DNA from: Hymenobacter siberiensis
GTDB lineage: Bacteria > Bacteroidota > Bacteroidia > Cytophagales > Hymenobacteraceae
Assembly (NCBI RefSeq): GCF_018967865.2
Contig: NZ_JAHLZY020000001.1
Coordinates: 3,162,001-3,226,000, forward strand
Reading direction: 5' to 3'
DNA: 64,000 nucleotides
Position 1 is the stretch's first letter, and the number at the start of each line of letters is the position of its first letter. Positions 48,585-56,586 of the stretch are shown piece by piece. The position numbers were made by a program, and so were the translations under genes. The notes below the pieces were generated by a model. That model had not been told where the DNA came from, searched no databases, and saw only the letters and a list, made by a program, of their open reading frames with translations.

Positions 48585-48621
48585 GAACGTCATGCTGAAC
48601 GCAGCCGAAGCATGACGGTTC
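48585..48621. repeat. Minimal GTCATGC palindrome, copy 2
   Basis: Only 37 bases: GAACGTCATGCT, GAACGCAGCCGA, AGCATGACGGTTC. It is the outer arm of the larger elements joined directly to its own complement, with the inner arms and loop missing. It lies between hldD and the FAD-protein gene. Confidence 0.75.
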
Positions 48622-48655
48622 TTTTTGTTCTCCTCAGTTTAATTCCTTACCGCCC

Positions 48656-50023
48656 GTGCCCAAACTTGCTCGTCCCGTTATTACCGTTGTGGGCGGCGGC
48701 TTCGCGGGCACGGCGCTGGTGCTGCAGCTGCGGCGGCAGCCGGCATTGGCAGCGGCCGAAATCCATATTATCGAGCCGCGCGAGGTGCCCGGCCCCGGCC
48801 TGGCCTACACCGCCCGCCGCCCCGAATACCTGCTCAACGTGCGCTCCGGCGGCCTAAGCCTGTACCCGGACGAACCAAATCACTTTGCCGACTGGCTGAA
48901 AACCCAGCCCGAAAGCGCCGCCGGTGTTCCCGAGTTTGCCTCCCGCGCCGCTTATGGCCGCTACCTGCGCGATGAGCTGGCGAAGGAATTGGCCACGGCG
49001 GCCGTGCACTGGCACCACACCCGCGCCGTGGCCGCCCCGCTCCTCCCCGATGGCCGCCGCGCCGTGCACCTGGCCGACGGCACCACAATCCGCAGTGATG
49101 CGGTGGTGCTGGCACTGGGCAACTTCCCGCCGCCGCCGCCCACCGGCCCCGACCAGTGCTACCTGCACCACCCCGGCTACCACGCCGACCCGTGGGCCGT
49201 GGGCAACCTGCGCCGCATCGGCCCCGATGAGGACGTGCTGCTCATTGGCTCAGGCCTGACGGCGGTAGATGTGCTGCTGGCCCTGCGCCAGGATGGCCAC
49301 CGCGCCCCCATCACCGTGGTGGCCCGGCACGGCCGCTGGCCCTCGGCCCACGGCCCGGTCACGGCCGCCTATCCCACCTTCTACCCCGAGCTGGCCCCCG
49401 AAACCACCGTGACGGGCGTAGTGGCCGTGTATAAGCGGCACCTGAAAGCTGCCGCCGCGCAGGGCCTCGACTGGCGGCCGGTGCTGGATTCACTCCGGCC
49501 CGATTTAGGCCGTATCTGGGCCGCGTGGCCGCTGGCAGAGCAGCGCCGGTTTTTGCAGCACCTGGCAAGTTTTTGGGCCGTGGCGCGGCACCGCAGTCCG
49601 CCCCGGAATGCGGAGGCGGTGGCCGCCCTCACGGCTGCCGGGCTGGTGCAGCTGCACATTGGCACGGTGCGCGAAATACTGCCGCACGGCCAGCAGCTGC
49701 GCGTGGGCATGCGAACGCATGGCCTCAATACCTGCTGGCGCACCGCCGACCACGTCATCAGTTGCGCGGGTCCACTGCTGAACTACGCCCGCATCACCGA
49801 CCCGCTGGTGGTGAGCCTGCGCACGGCCGGCGACCTCACCCCCGACCCGTTGCACCTGGGCCTGCTCACCGATGCCCACGGTGCTCTGCTGGGGGCTGAT
49901 GGCGGGGCTTCGCCGAGCCTGTTCACGCTCGGGCCCAGCCGCCGGCCGGCTTATTTTGAATCGACGGCCGTGCCGGAGTTGCGGCAGCAGGCGGCGGCGC
50001 TGGCGGCGCATATGGCGCAATAA
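48656..50023 (+). CDS. FAD/NAD(P)-binding protein (PF13454-type)
   Basis: 455 residues from a GTG at 48656. The N-terminal ITVVGGGFAGTALVLQL binds FAD, GPGLAYTARRPEYLLNVRSGGLSL is the characteristic second motif of HsdM-unrelated FAD-NAD(P)-binding proteins (PF13454), and DEDVLLIGSGLTAVDVLLAL is a second dinucleotide-binding motif. Members are putative oxidoreductases or lysine/ornithine monooxygenase relatives of unknown substrate. A terminator follows directly. No functional partner is visible. Confidence 0.85.
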   Translation: MPKLARPVITVVGGGFAGTALVLQLRRQPALAAAEIHIIEPREVPGPGLAYTARRPEYLLNVRSGGLSLYPDEPNHFADWLKTQPESAAGVPEFASRAAYGRYLRDELAKELATAAVHWHHTRAVAAPLLPDGRRAVHLADGTTIRSDAVVLALGNFPPPPPTGPDQCYLHHPGYHADPWAVGNLRRIGPDEDVLLIGSGLTAVDVLLALRQDGHRAPITVVARHGRWPSAHGPVTAAYPTFYPELAPETTVTGVVAVYKRHLKAAAAQGLDWRPVLDSLRPDLGRIWAAWPLAEQRRFLQHLASFWAVARHRSPPRNAEAVAALTAAGLVQLHIGTVREILPHGQQLRVGMRTHGLNTCWRTADHVISCAGPLLNYARITDPLVVSLRTAGDLTPDPLHLGLLTDAHGALLGADGGASPSLFTLGPSRRPAYFESTAVPELRQQAAALAAHMAQ

Positions 50024-50024
50024 A

Positions 50025-50056
50025 AAAGCCCCTCGAAACAACATTTCGGGGGCTTT
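50025..50056. terminator. Bidirectional terminator
   Basis: AAAGCCCCTCGAAA, CAACA, TTTCGGGGGCTTT starts one base after the FAD-protein stop and lies 20 bases after the convergent small gene. Confidence 0.8.
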
Positions 50057-50076
50057 GAATAAGGATTGCCGTGAGG

Positions 50077-50355
50077 TTAGGCGGCCATGCGCTTCTGGCC
50101 GGGGTAGAGTGGCAGCACCGTGGCTTCATCGGCGAAGAAGGATGGGGCGGCGGAAGCCACTGCCGGCACTATGGCCGTATCGAGGTCGTGGTGACGCAGG
50201 GCGCGCATCAGCAGGTAGCGGTATTTCTCGGCATCGGCCACGGCCTGCTCAATGGCTTGCAGGGCGGCCGAATAGGCTACCACGGGCTGCAATTCGCGGC
50301 GCGGGCGGCGGGCTTCAAACATTTGGTTTTCGAGGTATTCGGCGGCGGATTTCAT
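50077..50355 (-). CDS. Small hypothetical protein
   Basis: 92 residues from an ATG at 50355 (MKSAAEYLENQMFEARRPRR). It is soluble, without signal or membrane segment, and mostly helical in appearance (ALQAIEQAVADAEKYRYLLM). It ends just before a terminator, and the region shows no competing gene. I do not recognise the family. Confidence 0.55.
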   Translation of the reverse strand: MKSAAEYLENQMFEARRPRRELQPVVAYSAALQAIEQAVADAEKYRYLLMRALRHHDLDTAIVPAVASAAPSFFADEATVLPLYPGQKRMAA

Positions 50356-50461
50356 GGCAACAAACTGCTGTTTTTAAGTCGTCTGACAGCGTACTTTACA
50401 AACCCTAAAAACGTCGTTTTCATTCCAAAAAAGCAGGATTATACCGCTTTTCCCGCAAGCA

Positions 50462-50500
50462 AAAGCGCCGCTGAAACGCAAGGGATTTCAGCGGCGCTTT
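50462..50500 (-). terminator. Terminator of the quinone oxidoreductase-like gene
   Basis: Perfect 15 bp arms AAAGCGCCGCTGAAA (50462-50476) and TTTCAGCGGCGCTTT (50486-50500) lie 16 bases after the minus-strand gene stop; the minus-strand 3' flank is T-rich. Confidence 0.85.
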
Positions 50501-50516
50501 GCACAGTTATTCAACG

Positions 50517-51530
50517 CTATTCCTGGGCGATTTCCAGCACTACTTTACCAAATTGCGCGCCCGCGTCGAGGTGGCGCAGGGCCACTTCGCCATTAGCCAA
50601 GGTGAACACCTCATCGACCACGGGCACAATCTTTTTCTCGGTTACGAGGGCCAGCATGGCCTCAAAATCCTGCTCCGTGCCCATCGTGGAGCCCAGCAGG
50701 CTGAGCTGTTTCCAGAACACCTTAGCGGGCGGAATATCTGTGATATTGCCCAGCGTGCCCCCAAAAAACACGATGCGGCCACCCGGCGCGGCGGCGTCGA
50801 GCAGGGCCCCAAAGGCATCCCCCCCGGCACTGTCGATGATGACATCGAACGCCCCGCCAGCCTGCTGGGTGAGGCTTTTCACCCAGTTTTCGGCGTTGTA
50901 GCTGATACCGCCTTTGGCCCCCTCCGCCTTGGCGCGGTCTATTTTTTCTTCGGAGCTGGACGTTACCCACACTTGGGCACCGCGGGCCACGCACAGCTGC
51001 ACGGCCGTAATGGCCACGCCGCCGCCCACGCCCGTCACCAGCACGCGCTCGCCGGGCTGCACCTGGGCGCGGGTGAAGGCCGCCCGGTAAGCCGTGAGGC
51101 CGGCCAGCGGCAGGGCCGCGCCCTCCGCGAAGCTGAGGTGCGCCGGCAGCGGCCGGATGCACTGGGCGGGTAGGGCAATGTATTCGGCAAACGTGCCGGG
51201 GTCGGGCATGCCGAGCACCACAAAATCTTTGGCCTGCACGCGCGGGTTATCACCCCAGCGCAAACCGGGGTTGATGAGCACACGGGTCCCCACGGCCGGG
51301 GCATCGGCGGGCACGTCGGGGCCGTGGGCGGCTACTTCGCCGGCTCCATCGGCCCCCAGGGTGCAGGGCAGCCTGATGCCGGCATACTTGCCCTGCTGAA
51401 TGAATACGTCGCGGTGGTTGAGGGCAGCGGCGTATAGTTTCACCAGGATTTCGCCGGGGCCAGGCGTGGGCATGGGCACGTCGCGAAGGACGGCGGGCTG
51501 GTTAATGGCATCGAGCTGGAGAGCTTGCAT
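50517..51530 (-). CDS. Medium-chain dehydrogenase/quinone oxidoreductase-family protein
   Basis: A 337-residue MDR-superfamily enzyme. The start MQALQLDAINQPAVLRDVPMP and AALNHRDVFIQQGKY are typical of quinone oxidoreductase/zinc-free members: position 39-40 has NHRDV rather than the catalytic-zinc cysteine. GADGAGEVAAHG, GVGGGVAITAVQLC (NAD(P) binding) and FFGGTLGNITDI follow in the usual order. It probably reduces an enone or quinone with NADPH. A palindromic element lies between this gene and the rhomboid gene upstream. Confidence 0.88.
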   Translation of the reverse strand: MQALQLDAINQPAVLRDVPMPTPGPGEILVKLYAAALNHRDVFIQQGKYAGIRLPCTLGADGAGEVAAHGPDVPADAPAVGTRVLINPGLRWGDNPRVQAKDFVVLGMPDPGTFAEYIALPAQCIRPLPAHLSFAEGAALPLAGLTAYRAAFTRAQVQPGERVLVTGVGGGVAITAVQLCVARGAQVWVTSSSEEKIDRAKAEGAKGGISYNAENWVKSLTQQAGGAFDVIIDSAGGDAFGALLDAAAPGGRIVFFGGTLGNITDIPPAKVFWKQLSLLGSTMGTEQDFEAMLALVTEKKIVPVVDEVFTLANGEVALRHLDAGAQFGKVVLEIAQE

Positions 51531-51557
51531 GGGTGAGTGGTGAGTGGTGAGTGAAAG

Positions 51558-51657
51558 AACGTCATGCTGAGCGCAGTCGAAGCATCTCTACCGCACAAGT
51601 AATCCAATCGTTGCAACGAAGCGGTAGAGATGCTTCGGCTGCGCTCAGCATGACGTT
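51558..51657. repeat. Palindromic element, GTCATGC family, copy 3
   Basis: Outer arm AACGTCATGCTGAGCGCAGT and inner arm CTCTACCGC both reappear as complements (GCGGTAGAG ... GCATGACGTT). Total 100 bases; loop contains CCAATCG. Confidence 0.88.
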
Positions 51658-51670
51658 ATGATGCCATAAA

Positions 51671-52549
51671 TTACGCTGCCCCGACATGCTCCCCGCCCTT
51701 CAACCCAATAAATGCCAAGGGACCGGCAATAAACAAGCCCGTGGCCAGCCCGCCGAGGTGGGCCGCGTTATCAATGTTGCCGGTGAGGCCGGAAAGCAAG
51801 TTGCTGAGCACCAGGTACAGGACCAAGCCCAGCATGGCGCGGCGGTCGGACTTATCGAGTACCAGCTTTTTGCCAAGCAGGAGCGCCAGCAGCAGGCCGT
51901 AGAGGCCAAAAATGGCCCCGCTGGCTCCCACCGAGTTAATATTTGCGTTCCACCACAGGCTGGCCAGGCCGCCGCCCACGCCGCAGGCCAGGTACACCAG
52001 CAGCAGGCGCAGCGGCCCCACCCGGTCTTCAATCAGCAGACCCAGCAGCCAGAGCGAGAGGATATTCAGCAGCAAATGCGACAGGCCGGCGTGCACAAAC
52101 ATGTAGGTGAGCAGCCGCCAGGGCTGGCCATGCAGCGTGAAATCGGTGATATTGGAACCCCAGCGCACGAGCTGCGATGCGGTGGGGTCGGAGGCCGACA
52201 CGCCGCTGAGCACCATCAGGCCGAACACCAGCAGACAGGCATCAATAAGCAGCGGCGTGGCCAGGAAGCGGCGCGAGGGAATGAGCAGCCCGCGCAGCAA
52301 TTGCCCTAGGAGCTGCGGCCAGGTTTCGGCCTCGGTTTCGGTGGGCGGCGGGGGTGGCGCGGGGCGCGCGGTATCGGGCAGCAGGCCGCGCCGGTTGAGC
52401 TCGGCCACGGCGGCGGCCCCCACGGCGGGCGGGTAGCGAATGGCGTTCTGGGCCAAGTACAGCAGCTCGGCCTCGGGCTTTTGGGCGAAAAGCTGGGCGG
52501 CAAGCGCGGCCGTGGAGCCGGGAGCGTGGTCGGGGGGCGATGATTCCAT
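51671..52549 (-). CDS. Rhomboid intramembrane serine protease
   Basis: 292 residues from the ATG at 52549. The N-terminal 45 residues hold a short module (PEAELLYLAQNAIRYPPAVG then AELNRRGL) shared with the adjacent gene. The membrane core has HAGLSHLLLNILSLW (the H-x4-N oxyanion motif), GASGAIFG with the nucleophilic serine and AHLGGLATGLF with the catalytic histidine. It cleaves membrane-spanning substrates within the bilayer. Substrate unknown. Confidence 0.9.
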   Translation of the reverse strand: MESSPPDHAPGSTAALAAQLFAQKPEAELLYLAQNAIRYPPAVGAAAVAELNRRGLLPDTARPAPPPPPTETEAETWPQLLGQLLRGLLIPSRRFLATPLLIDACLLVFGLMVLSGVSASDPTASQLVRWGSNITDFTLHGQPWRLLTYMFVHAGLSHLLLNILSLWLLGLLIEDRVGPLRLLLVYLACGVGGGLASLWWNANINSVGASGAIFGLYGLLLALLLGKKLVLDKSDRRAMLGLVLYLVLSNLLSGLTGNIDNAAHLGGLATGLFIAGPLAFIGLKGGEHVGAA

Positions 52550-52623
52550 GGAAAACCGGACGCGGCAAGGAGTGCGCCACCTTGCCCAACCGGCCAATTT
52601 GCCAGATGTTGGGAATGGGCTGC

Positions 52624-53472
52624 TTACAGCCGCACCCGGCGCACAAGGGTATTATACGGCTGGCCCGTGACCGGCGATTTCGGCAGCAGGCCCGAGAGCA
52701 GGTCGCTCACATCGGCGGCGCGCTTGCGGGTTTGGTCGTTTTCGTAGCGCTGAGGGTTATTGGCCACAATCTGCAGGTCGCCCAGACCTTCCTGCTGCTG
52801 TTGGGCCACACGGGTCATAATATCGAGGTGAGCGGCCATGGCAGGGCCGAATTTATAGCTATAGTGCAGGGCCTTGTTCCACTGCTCCCAGGTGGCCCCC
52901 ACCGCTTGGATGTGGCCCGGCAGAGCGGCATCGAGCTGACCCTGCCGGACCTGGTTCATCACAAATTCGGTCTGGGTTTCAGCTGTCCAAAAGCGCTTGG
53001 CCAGCTCGCGGTACTGGCGCAGGGGCATGGCTTCCTGGGCGGCGGCGGCGCGCTCGGTAGCCGGAATGCGCTGCACCTGCCGCTGGACGCTGGACGTTAC
53101 GGCCGGGCCAAAATCGGGAATGGTGGAGGTGGCTACTTCCGTGAGACGAGGTGGCGCTTTGGGTCTGGCTTCGACTATGGCCACCGTCGGAGCGGCATTT
53201 TTTTGCTTGATGAAGCAAAGCCCGCCCAGGCTCAGGGCCATTACCACGGCCACAGCCAGCGCCAGGGGGCCGGTTTGCAGGCCGCGCGCGGGCGGTGTGG
53301 GCACGGCGGCCGGTGCAAGCAGCGCGGGCTGGGGCAAGGCCACGCCCCGACGGCGCAGCTCGCGGCGGGCTTCGGCCACAATGTCGGGCTGGTAGTGGTC
53401 GGGGTTTTCGACGAAGAACCGGAGCTCGTCGTCGGTTTTCTGGTGGTAGAAATCGGTGGTGGAATTGGTCAC
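52624..53472 (-). CDS. Hypothetical membrane protein with Y-P-AR-EL-RRG module
   Basis: 282 residues from a GTG at 53472. Longer frames to 53790 overlap an opposing gene and lack similarity. The N-terminus carries TDDELRFFVENPDHYQPDIV and AEARRELRRRG, the same module as in the rhomboid protein upstream. It is followed by one membrane helix (LALAVAVVMALSLGGLCFI) and a polar, helical extracytoplasmic domain of about 150 residues, rich in Gln and Arg, with no known motif. It may form a functional pair with the rhomboid protease, as substrate or partner, but this is inference. Confidence 0.7.
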   Translation of the reverse strand: MTNSTTDFYHQKTDDELRFFVENPDHYQPDIVAEARRELRRRGVALPQPALLAPAAVPTPPARGLQTGPLALAVAVVMALSLGGLCFIKQKNAAPTVAIVEARPKAPPRLTEVATSTIPDFGPAVTSSVQRQVQRIPATERAAAAQEAMPLRQYRELAKRFWTAETQTEFVMNQVRQGQLDAALPGHIQAVGATWEQWNKALHYSYKFGPAMAAHLDIMTRVAQQQQEGLGDLQIVANNPQRYENDQTRKRAADVSDLLSGLLPKSPVTGQPYNTLVRRVRL

Positions 53473-53617
53473 GGCCAGCGGGAAAACGGGTTGAAGGGGG
53501 AAGCCGGCGGCAAGATGGCAAACACCGCGCAATTGGCCGCGCCCAACCGTGCGGGCCGCCGGCCGTAAACCCAGCTGCGAGGCCGCCACCGCGCCTCCTT
53601 CAACCTTCCCCTTCACC

Positions 53618-53920
53618 ATGCCCGACCCCACGCAGAATCCCACCGACCCACGGCCCGACTTCGCCCCCACTACCAGCACGCCCGACCAGGCTGCGGAGCA
53701 GGATGCGACCGTGAACCCCACGCCCGACAAGGCTCCCGCCGAGCAGCCCAGCACGGGTACCACCATCCCCAGCAGCACCCAGGAAAACATGAGCGACGGG
53801 GCCGGTATTCGCGGCGACTATGGCGATGCCAGCCAGACCAACGGCCTCGAAGGCGGCCCTGACACTCGCCCCGACACCCCCGACCAGCCCATGACCGATA
53901 CCGAGCTGACCGGCTCTTAA
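53618..53920 (+). CDS. Disordered Pro/Thr/Asp-rich small protein
   Basis: 100 residues from an ATG at 53618. The composition is dominated by Pro, Thr, Asp, Gly and Ala, with no hydrophobic core, signal or helix-forming stretch (NPTDPRPDFAPTTSTPDQAA), so it is probably intrinsically disordered and acidic. It lies on the opposite strand from the preceding gene and before a palindromic element. Function is unknown; small acidic proteins of this kind are sometimes desiccation- or stress-related, which is only a guess here. Confidence 0.55.
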   Translation: MPDPTQNPTDPRPDFAPTTSTPDQAAEQDATVNPTPDKAPAEQPSTGTTIPSSTQENMSDGAGIRGDYGDASQTNGLEGGPDTRPDTPDQPMTDTELTGS

Positions 53921-53939
53921 GGATGGAAATAGCAAAATA

Positions 53940-54053
53940 GAACGGTCATGCCGAGCGCAGCCGAGGCATCTCGCGTGTGGCAATAATTCAATCGCAAGGA
54001 AAAATTTCCTGTTACACGCGAGATGCCTCGGCTCCGCTCGGCATGACCGTTCT
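53940..54053. repeat. Palindromic element, GTCATGC family, copy 4
   Basis: Outer arm GAACGGTCATGCCGAGCGCA and inner arm CTCGCGTGT are both mirrored (ACACGCGAG, then GCATGACCGTTC). The loop contains TCAATCG. It lies between two plus-strand genes. Confidence 0.88.
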
Positions 54054-54130
54054 CACATTAAGCAGAAAACAGCCTACCCGCTTTAATGGCGTAATTTGCG
54101 GCAATTATTCCCGCTGCTGATTATTTCTTG

Positions 54131-55945
54131 ATGCGTTTTTTCCTCGCCGCTAGTCGGTTTTTAGTGTTGATGGCGTTGCTGAGTGGCCTCAGCGGCCTGG
54201 TTCCCGCGCTGGCCCAGTCGGCGGCCGACTCCGTTGAAACTCCACCGCCGCCCAAGCGCGAATTGCGCGGCATGTGGATTGCCACCGTGGCCAACATCGA
54301 CTGGCCCAACCAGCGCGGCGAGGCCCCCGAGCAGTACCGCCGCGAATACCGCCGCCTGCTCGATGCCGGCCAGCGCGCCGGTCTCAACGCGGTGTTTGTG
54401 CAAATCCGGCCCGCGTCGGATGCCTTTTATAAGTCGGACCTGGAGCCCTGGAGCAAGTGGCTGACCGGTGTGCAGGGCAAGGCCCCCGCCGATGGCGACG
54501 ACCCCCTACCCTTCCTCATCACCGAGGCGCACCGGCGCGGCATGGAGTTTCACGCTTGGTTCAATCCCTACCGCGCCACCATGGATTCGGTGACGCGCCG
54601 CCTGGCCGCTACCCACCCCTACCGCCGGCATCCGGAGTGGTTTCTGCGCTACAGCGGGCAGCTTTTGTACAACCCCGGCCTGCCGGCGGTGCGCGACCAC
54701 ATCACCCGCGTGATTCTGGACGTGGTGCGGCGCTACGACATCGACGCGGTGCATTTCGACGATTATTTCTACCCTTATCCCGAGGCCGGACAGGTGTTTC
54801 ATGACGAAGCCGCTTTCCGCGATTTTAACCCCGACAGCCTGAAGAAGGTGGCCGACTGGCGGCGGCAGAACGTCAACATCCTCATCCACGACCTGCACGA
54901 CAGCATTCAGGCCACCAAGCGCTGGGTGAAATTCGGCATCTCGCCCTTTGGGGTTTGGATGAACAAGTCGAAGGATTTCCCGCAGGGCTCCGACACGCGG
55001 GCCGGGCAGCCGTCCTACTCGAATTTGTATGCCGATACGCGGCTGTGGCTGGAGAAGGGCTGGATTGACTACGTGGTGCCGCAGCTGTACTGGAGCTCGA
55101 ACTTTCGCCTCTGCCCCTACCCCGTGCTGGTGGACTGGTGGGCCAAAAACCACTTCGACCGCCACCTCTACATCGGCCACGGCACCTACCGGATGCTGGA
55201 AAGCACCCGTTCCGACACCACCTGGCGCAACCCGCGCGAGCTGCCCCGCCAGATTCGGACCAACCGCGCCACCGACGGCGAGGCCGTGGGCAGCGTGTTC
55301 TTCTCGGCCAAGTCGCTGCTCACCAACCCGCTCCACACCACCGATTCGCTGCAGCTGGACCTGTTTCGCTACCCCGCCCTGGTGCCCACCATGCCCTGGA
55401 AAGATGCCATCCCGCCCCTGCCCGTGGCCAACCTTACCCTGCGCCGCCTGAGCCACTACGTGACCCTGAACTGGCAGAGTGGCCCGCCCGCCGCCGATGG
55501 CGACGCGGCCACCTACTACGTGCTCTACCGCTTCGAGCCCACCGAGGCCAGCTCGCCCAACGACCCGCGCCGCATTCTGGCGCTGCCCCGCCCCGCCCCC
55601 GGCTTCCCCGCCACCTACGTGGACACCACAGCCGTGCCCGGCCAGGCCTACGCCTACTACGTGACCGCCGTGGACCGCCTGCACAACGAGAGCCGGCCCA
55701 TGCGCGTCATCACCACCGGCCAGCAGTTGGCGGAGCTGGCCGTGGGCCAGGCACCCGGCGGCGTCCCCCGTCCGGCCTCTCCGGCCGTGGCCACGCAGCC
55801 AGCGCTAGCCACCCCGCGCCCCACCATCCGCCTCAACGCTCCGACCGATAAACCCGAGGCTTCGGCCCAATTCTCTAAAATAAAAATCAAGGAGAAGCCG
55901 GCTAAGAAGAAGGGATTCTTTGCGCGGCTGTTTGGCGGAGGCTAA
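54131..55945 (+). CDS. GHL10 (DUF187) family glycosyl hydrolase-like protein
   Basis: 604 residues from the ATG at 54131. The signal peptide ends near LVPALAQS. The TIM-barrel domain starts KRELRGMWIATVANIDWP and continues with AVFVQIRPASDAFYKS, GMEFHAWFNPYR and DIDAVHFDDYFYPYP, the pattern of GHL10 enzymes. The C-terminal 200 residues hold a fibronectin type III-like domain (LRRLSHYVTLNWQ, YYVLYRFEP). A basic Lys-rich tail ends FFARLFGGG. It is probably a periplasmic or surface enzyme acting on glycan such as peptidoglycan fragments, which would fit the amino-sugar genes downstream; the activity is unproven. Confidence 0.85.
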   Translation: MRFFLAASRFLVLMALLSGLSGLVPALAQSAADSVETPPPPKRELRGMWIATVANIDWPNQRGEAPEQYRREYRRLLDAGQRAGLNAVFVQIRPASDAFYKSDLEPWSKWLTGVQGKAPADGDDPLPFLITEAHRRGMEFHAWFNPYRATMDSVTRRLAATHPYRRHPEWFLRYSGQLLYNPGLPAVRDHITRVILDVVRRYDIDAVHFDDYFYPYPEAGQVFHDEAAFRDFNPDSLKKVADWRRQNVNILIHDLHDSIQATKRWVKFGISPFGVWMNKSKDFPQGSDTRAGQPSYSNLYADTRLWLEKGWIDYVVPQLYWSSNFRLCPYPVLVDWWAKNHFDRHLYIGHGTYRMLESTRSDTTWRNPRELPRQIRTNRATDGEAVGSVFFSAKSLLTNPLHTTDSLQLDLFRYPALVPTMPWKDAIPPLPVANLTLRRLSHYVTLNWQSGPPAADGDAATYYVLYRFEPTEASSPNDPRRILALPRPAPGFPATYVDTTAVPGQAYAYYVTAVDRLHNESRPMRVITTGQQLAELAVGQAPGGVPRPASPAVATQPALATPRPTIRLNAPTDKPEASAQFSKIKIKEKPAKKKGFFARLFGGG

Positions 55946-56586
55946 GGCCCGGTACCGCTACTAATGGGGTTGCACCGGAAAAGCTCATCCGGGGCAACGT
56001 ATCGATAGTACATATGCTCAGGCAGCACAACAAAGCCCCGGTGGGGCGACACTCGTTGGACGCGTGTCGCCCCACCGGGGCTTTCGCAATTACCATATCC
56101 TGGCTTACTAACGGTATGCCACCCCGGCTTCTTATAGCGTCCGGTACTCGAACCGGACGCGGGCGTTGGCGCGGCGCGCGCTCAGGTTCCAGCCTTGGGC
56201 AAAGGAACGCAGTGCCAACAACACGAAGCTGCGCAGTCCAAAATAGCGGAATAAAACGAGAAAAACCGGGAAAGAACCTTTCAAATGTGCGAAATATTCG
56301 GGTAACATTCAGCCGGAACCACACCGGCCGATTAGCAATAATCGACAAATTTGATTTTATGATTATTTATTATTCAACATTCATTATCTCAATAGCAGTC
56401 ATTGTTTTCCACTGGCTATCAAGCCCAACTGTGCGGCGGACAGGCCAGCGGCGGCCGAGCTGCCCAGCCGGAGCTCAGCAATTCCCTCGTGGCCGGCGGA
56501 CGTAAACCAGCCCGCATTAGGAGGGCATAAACTTTTTGCGATATTTAGCGCCTCATCCCTCACCCCCACCTAACCCCCTTTTTTCC
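55946..56586. other. Gene-poor 640-base region before susC
   Basis: No credible gene. It holds a long GC-rich hairpin (56032-56084), an AT-rich stretch around 56340-56400, and presumably the susC promoter. TAAACTTTTTG at about 56528 is near but not equal to the TAnnTTTG box. Confidence 0.6.
56032..56084. repeat. GC-rich perfect hairpin (second palindrome type)
   Basis: Two perfect 21 bp arms (56032-56052 and 56064-56084) with an 11-base loop. The arm reads AAAGCCCCGGTGGGGCGACA plus one base. It has no T-tract and is 86 bases beyond the GHL10 stop, so it looks like a dispersed repeat rather than a simple terminator. Confidence 0.75.

Noticed and set aside
55902..56505. Open frames over the hairpin before susC
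   Set aside because: Both frames span a perfect hairpin and change composition in the middle, indicating chance open frames.
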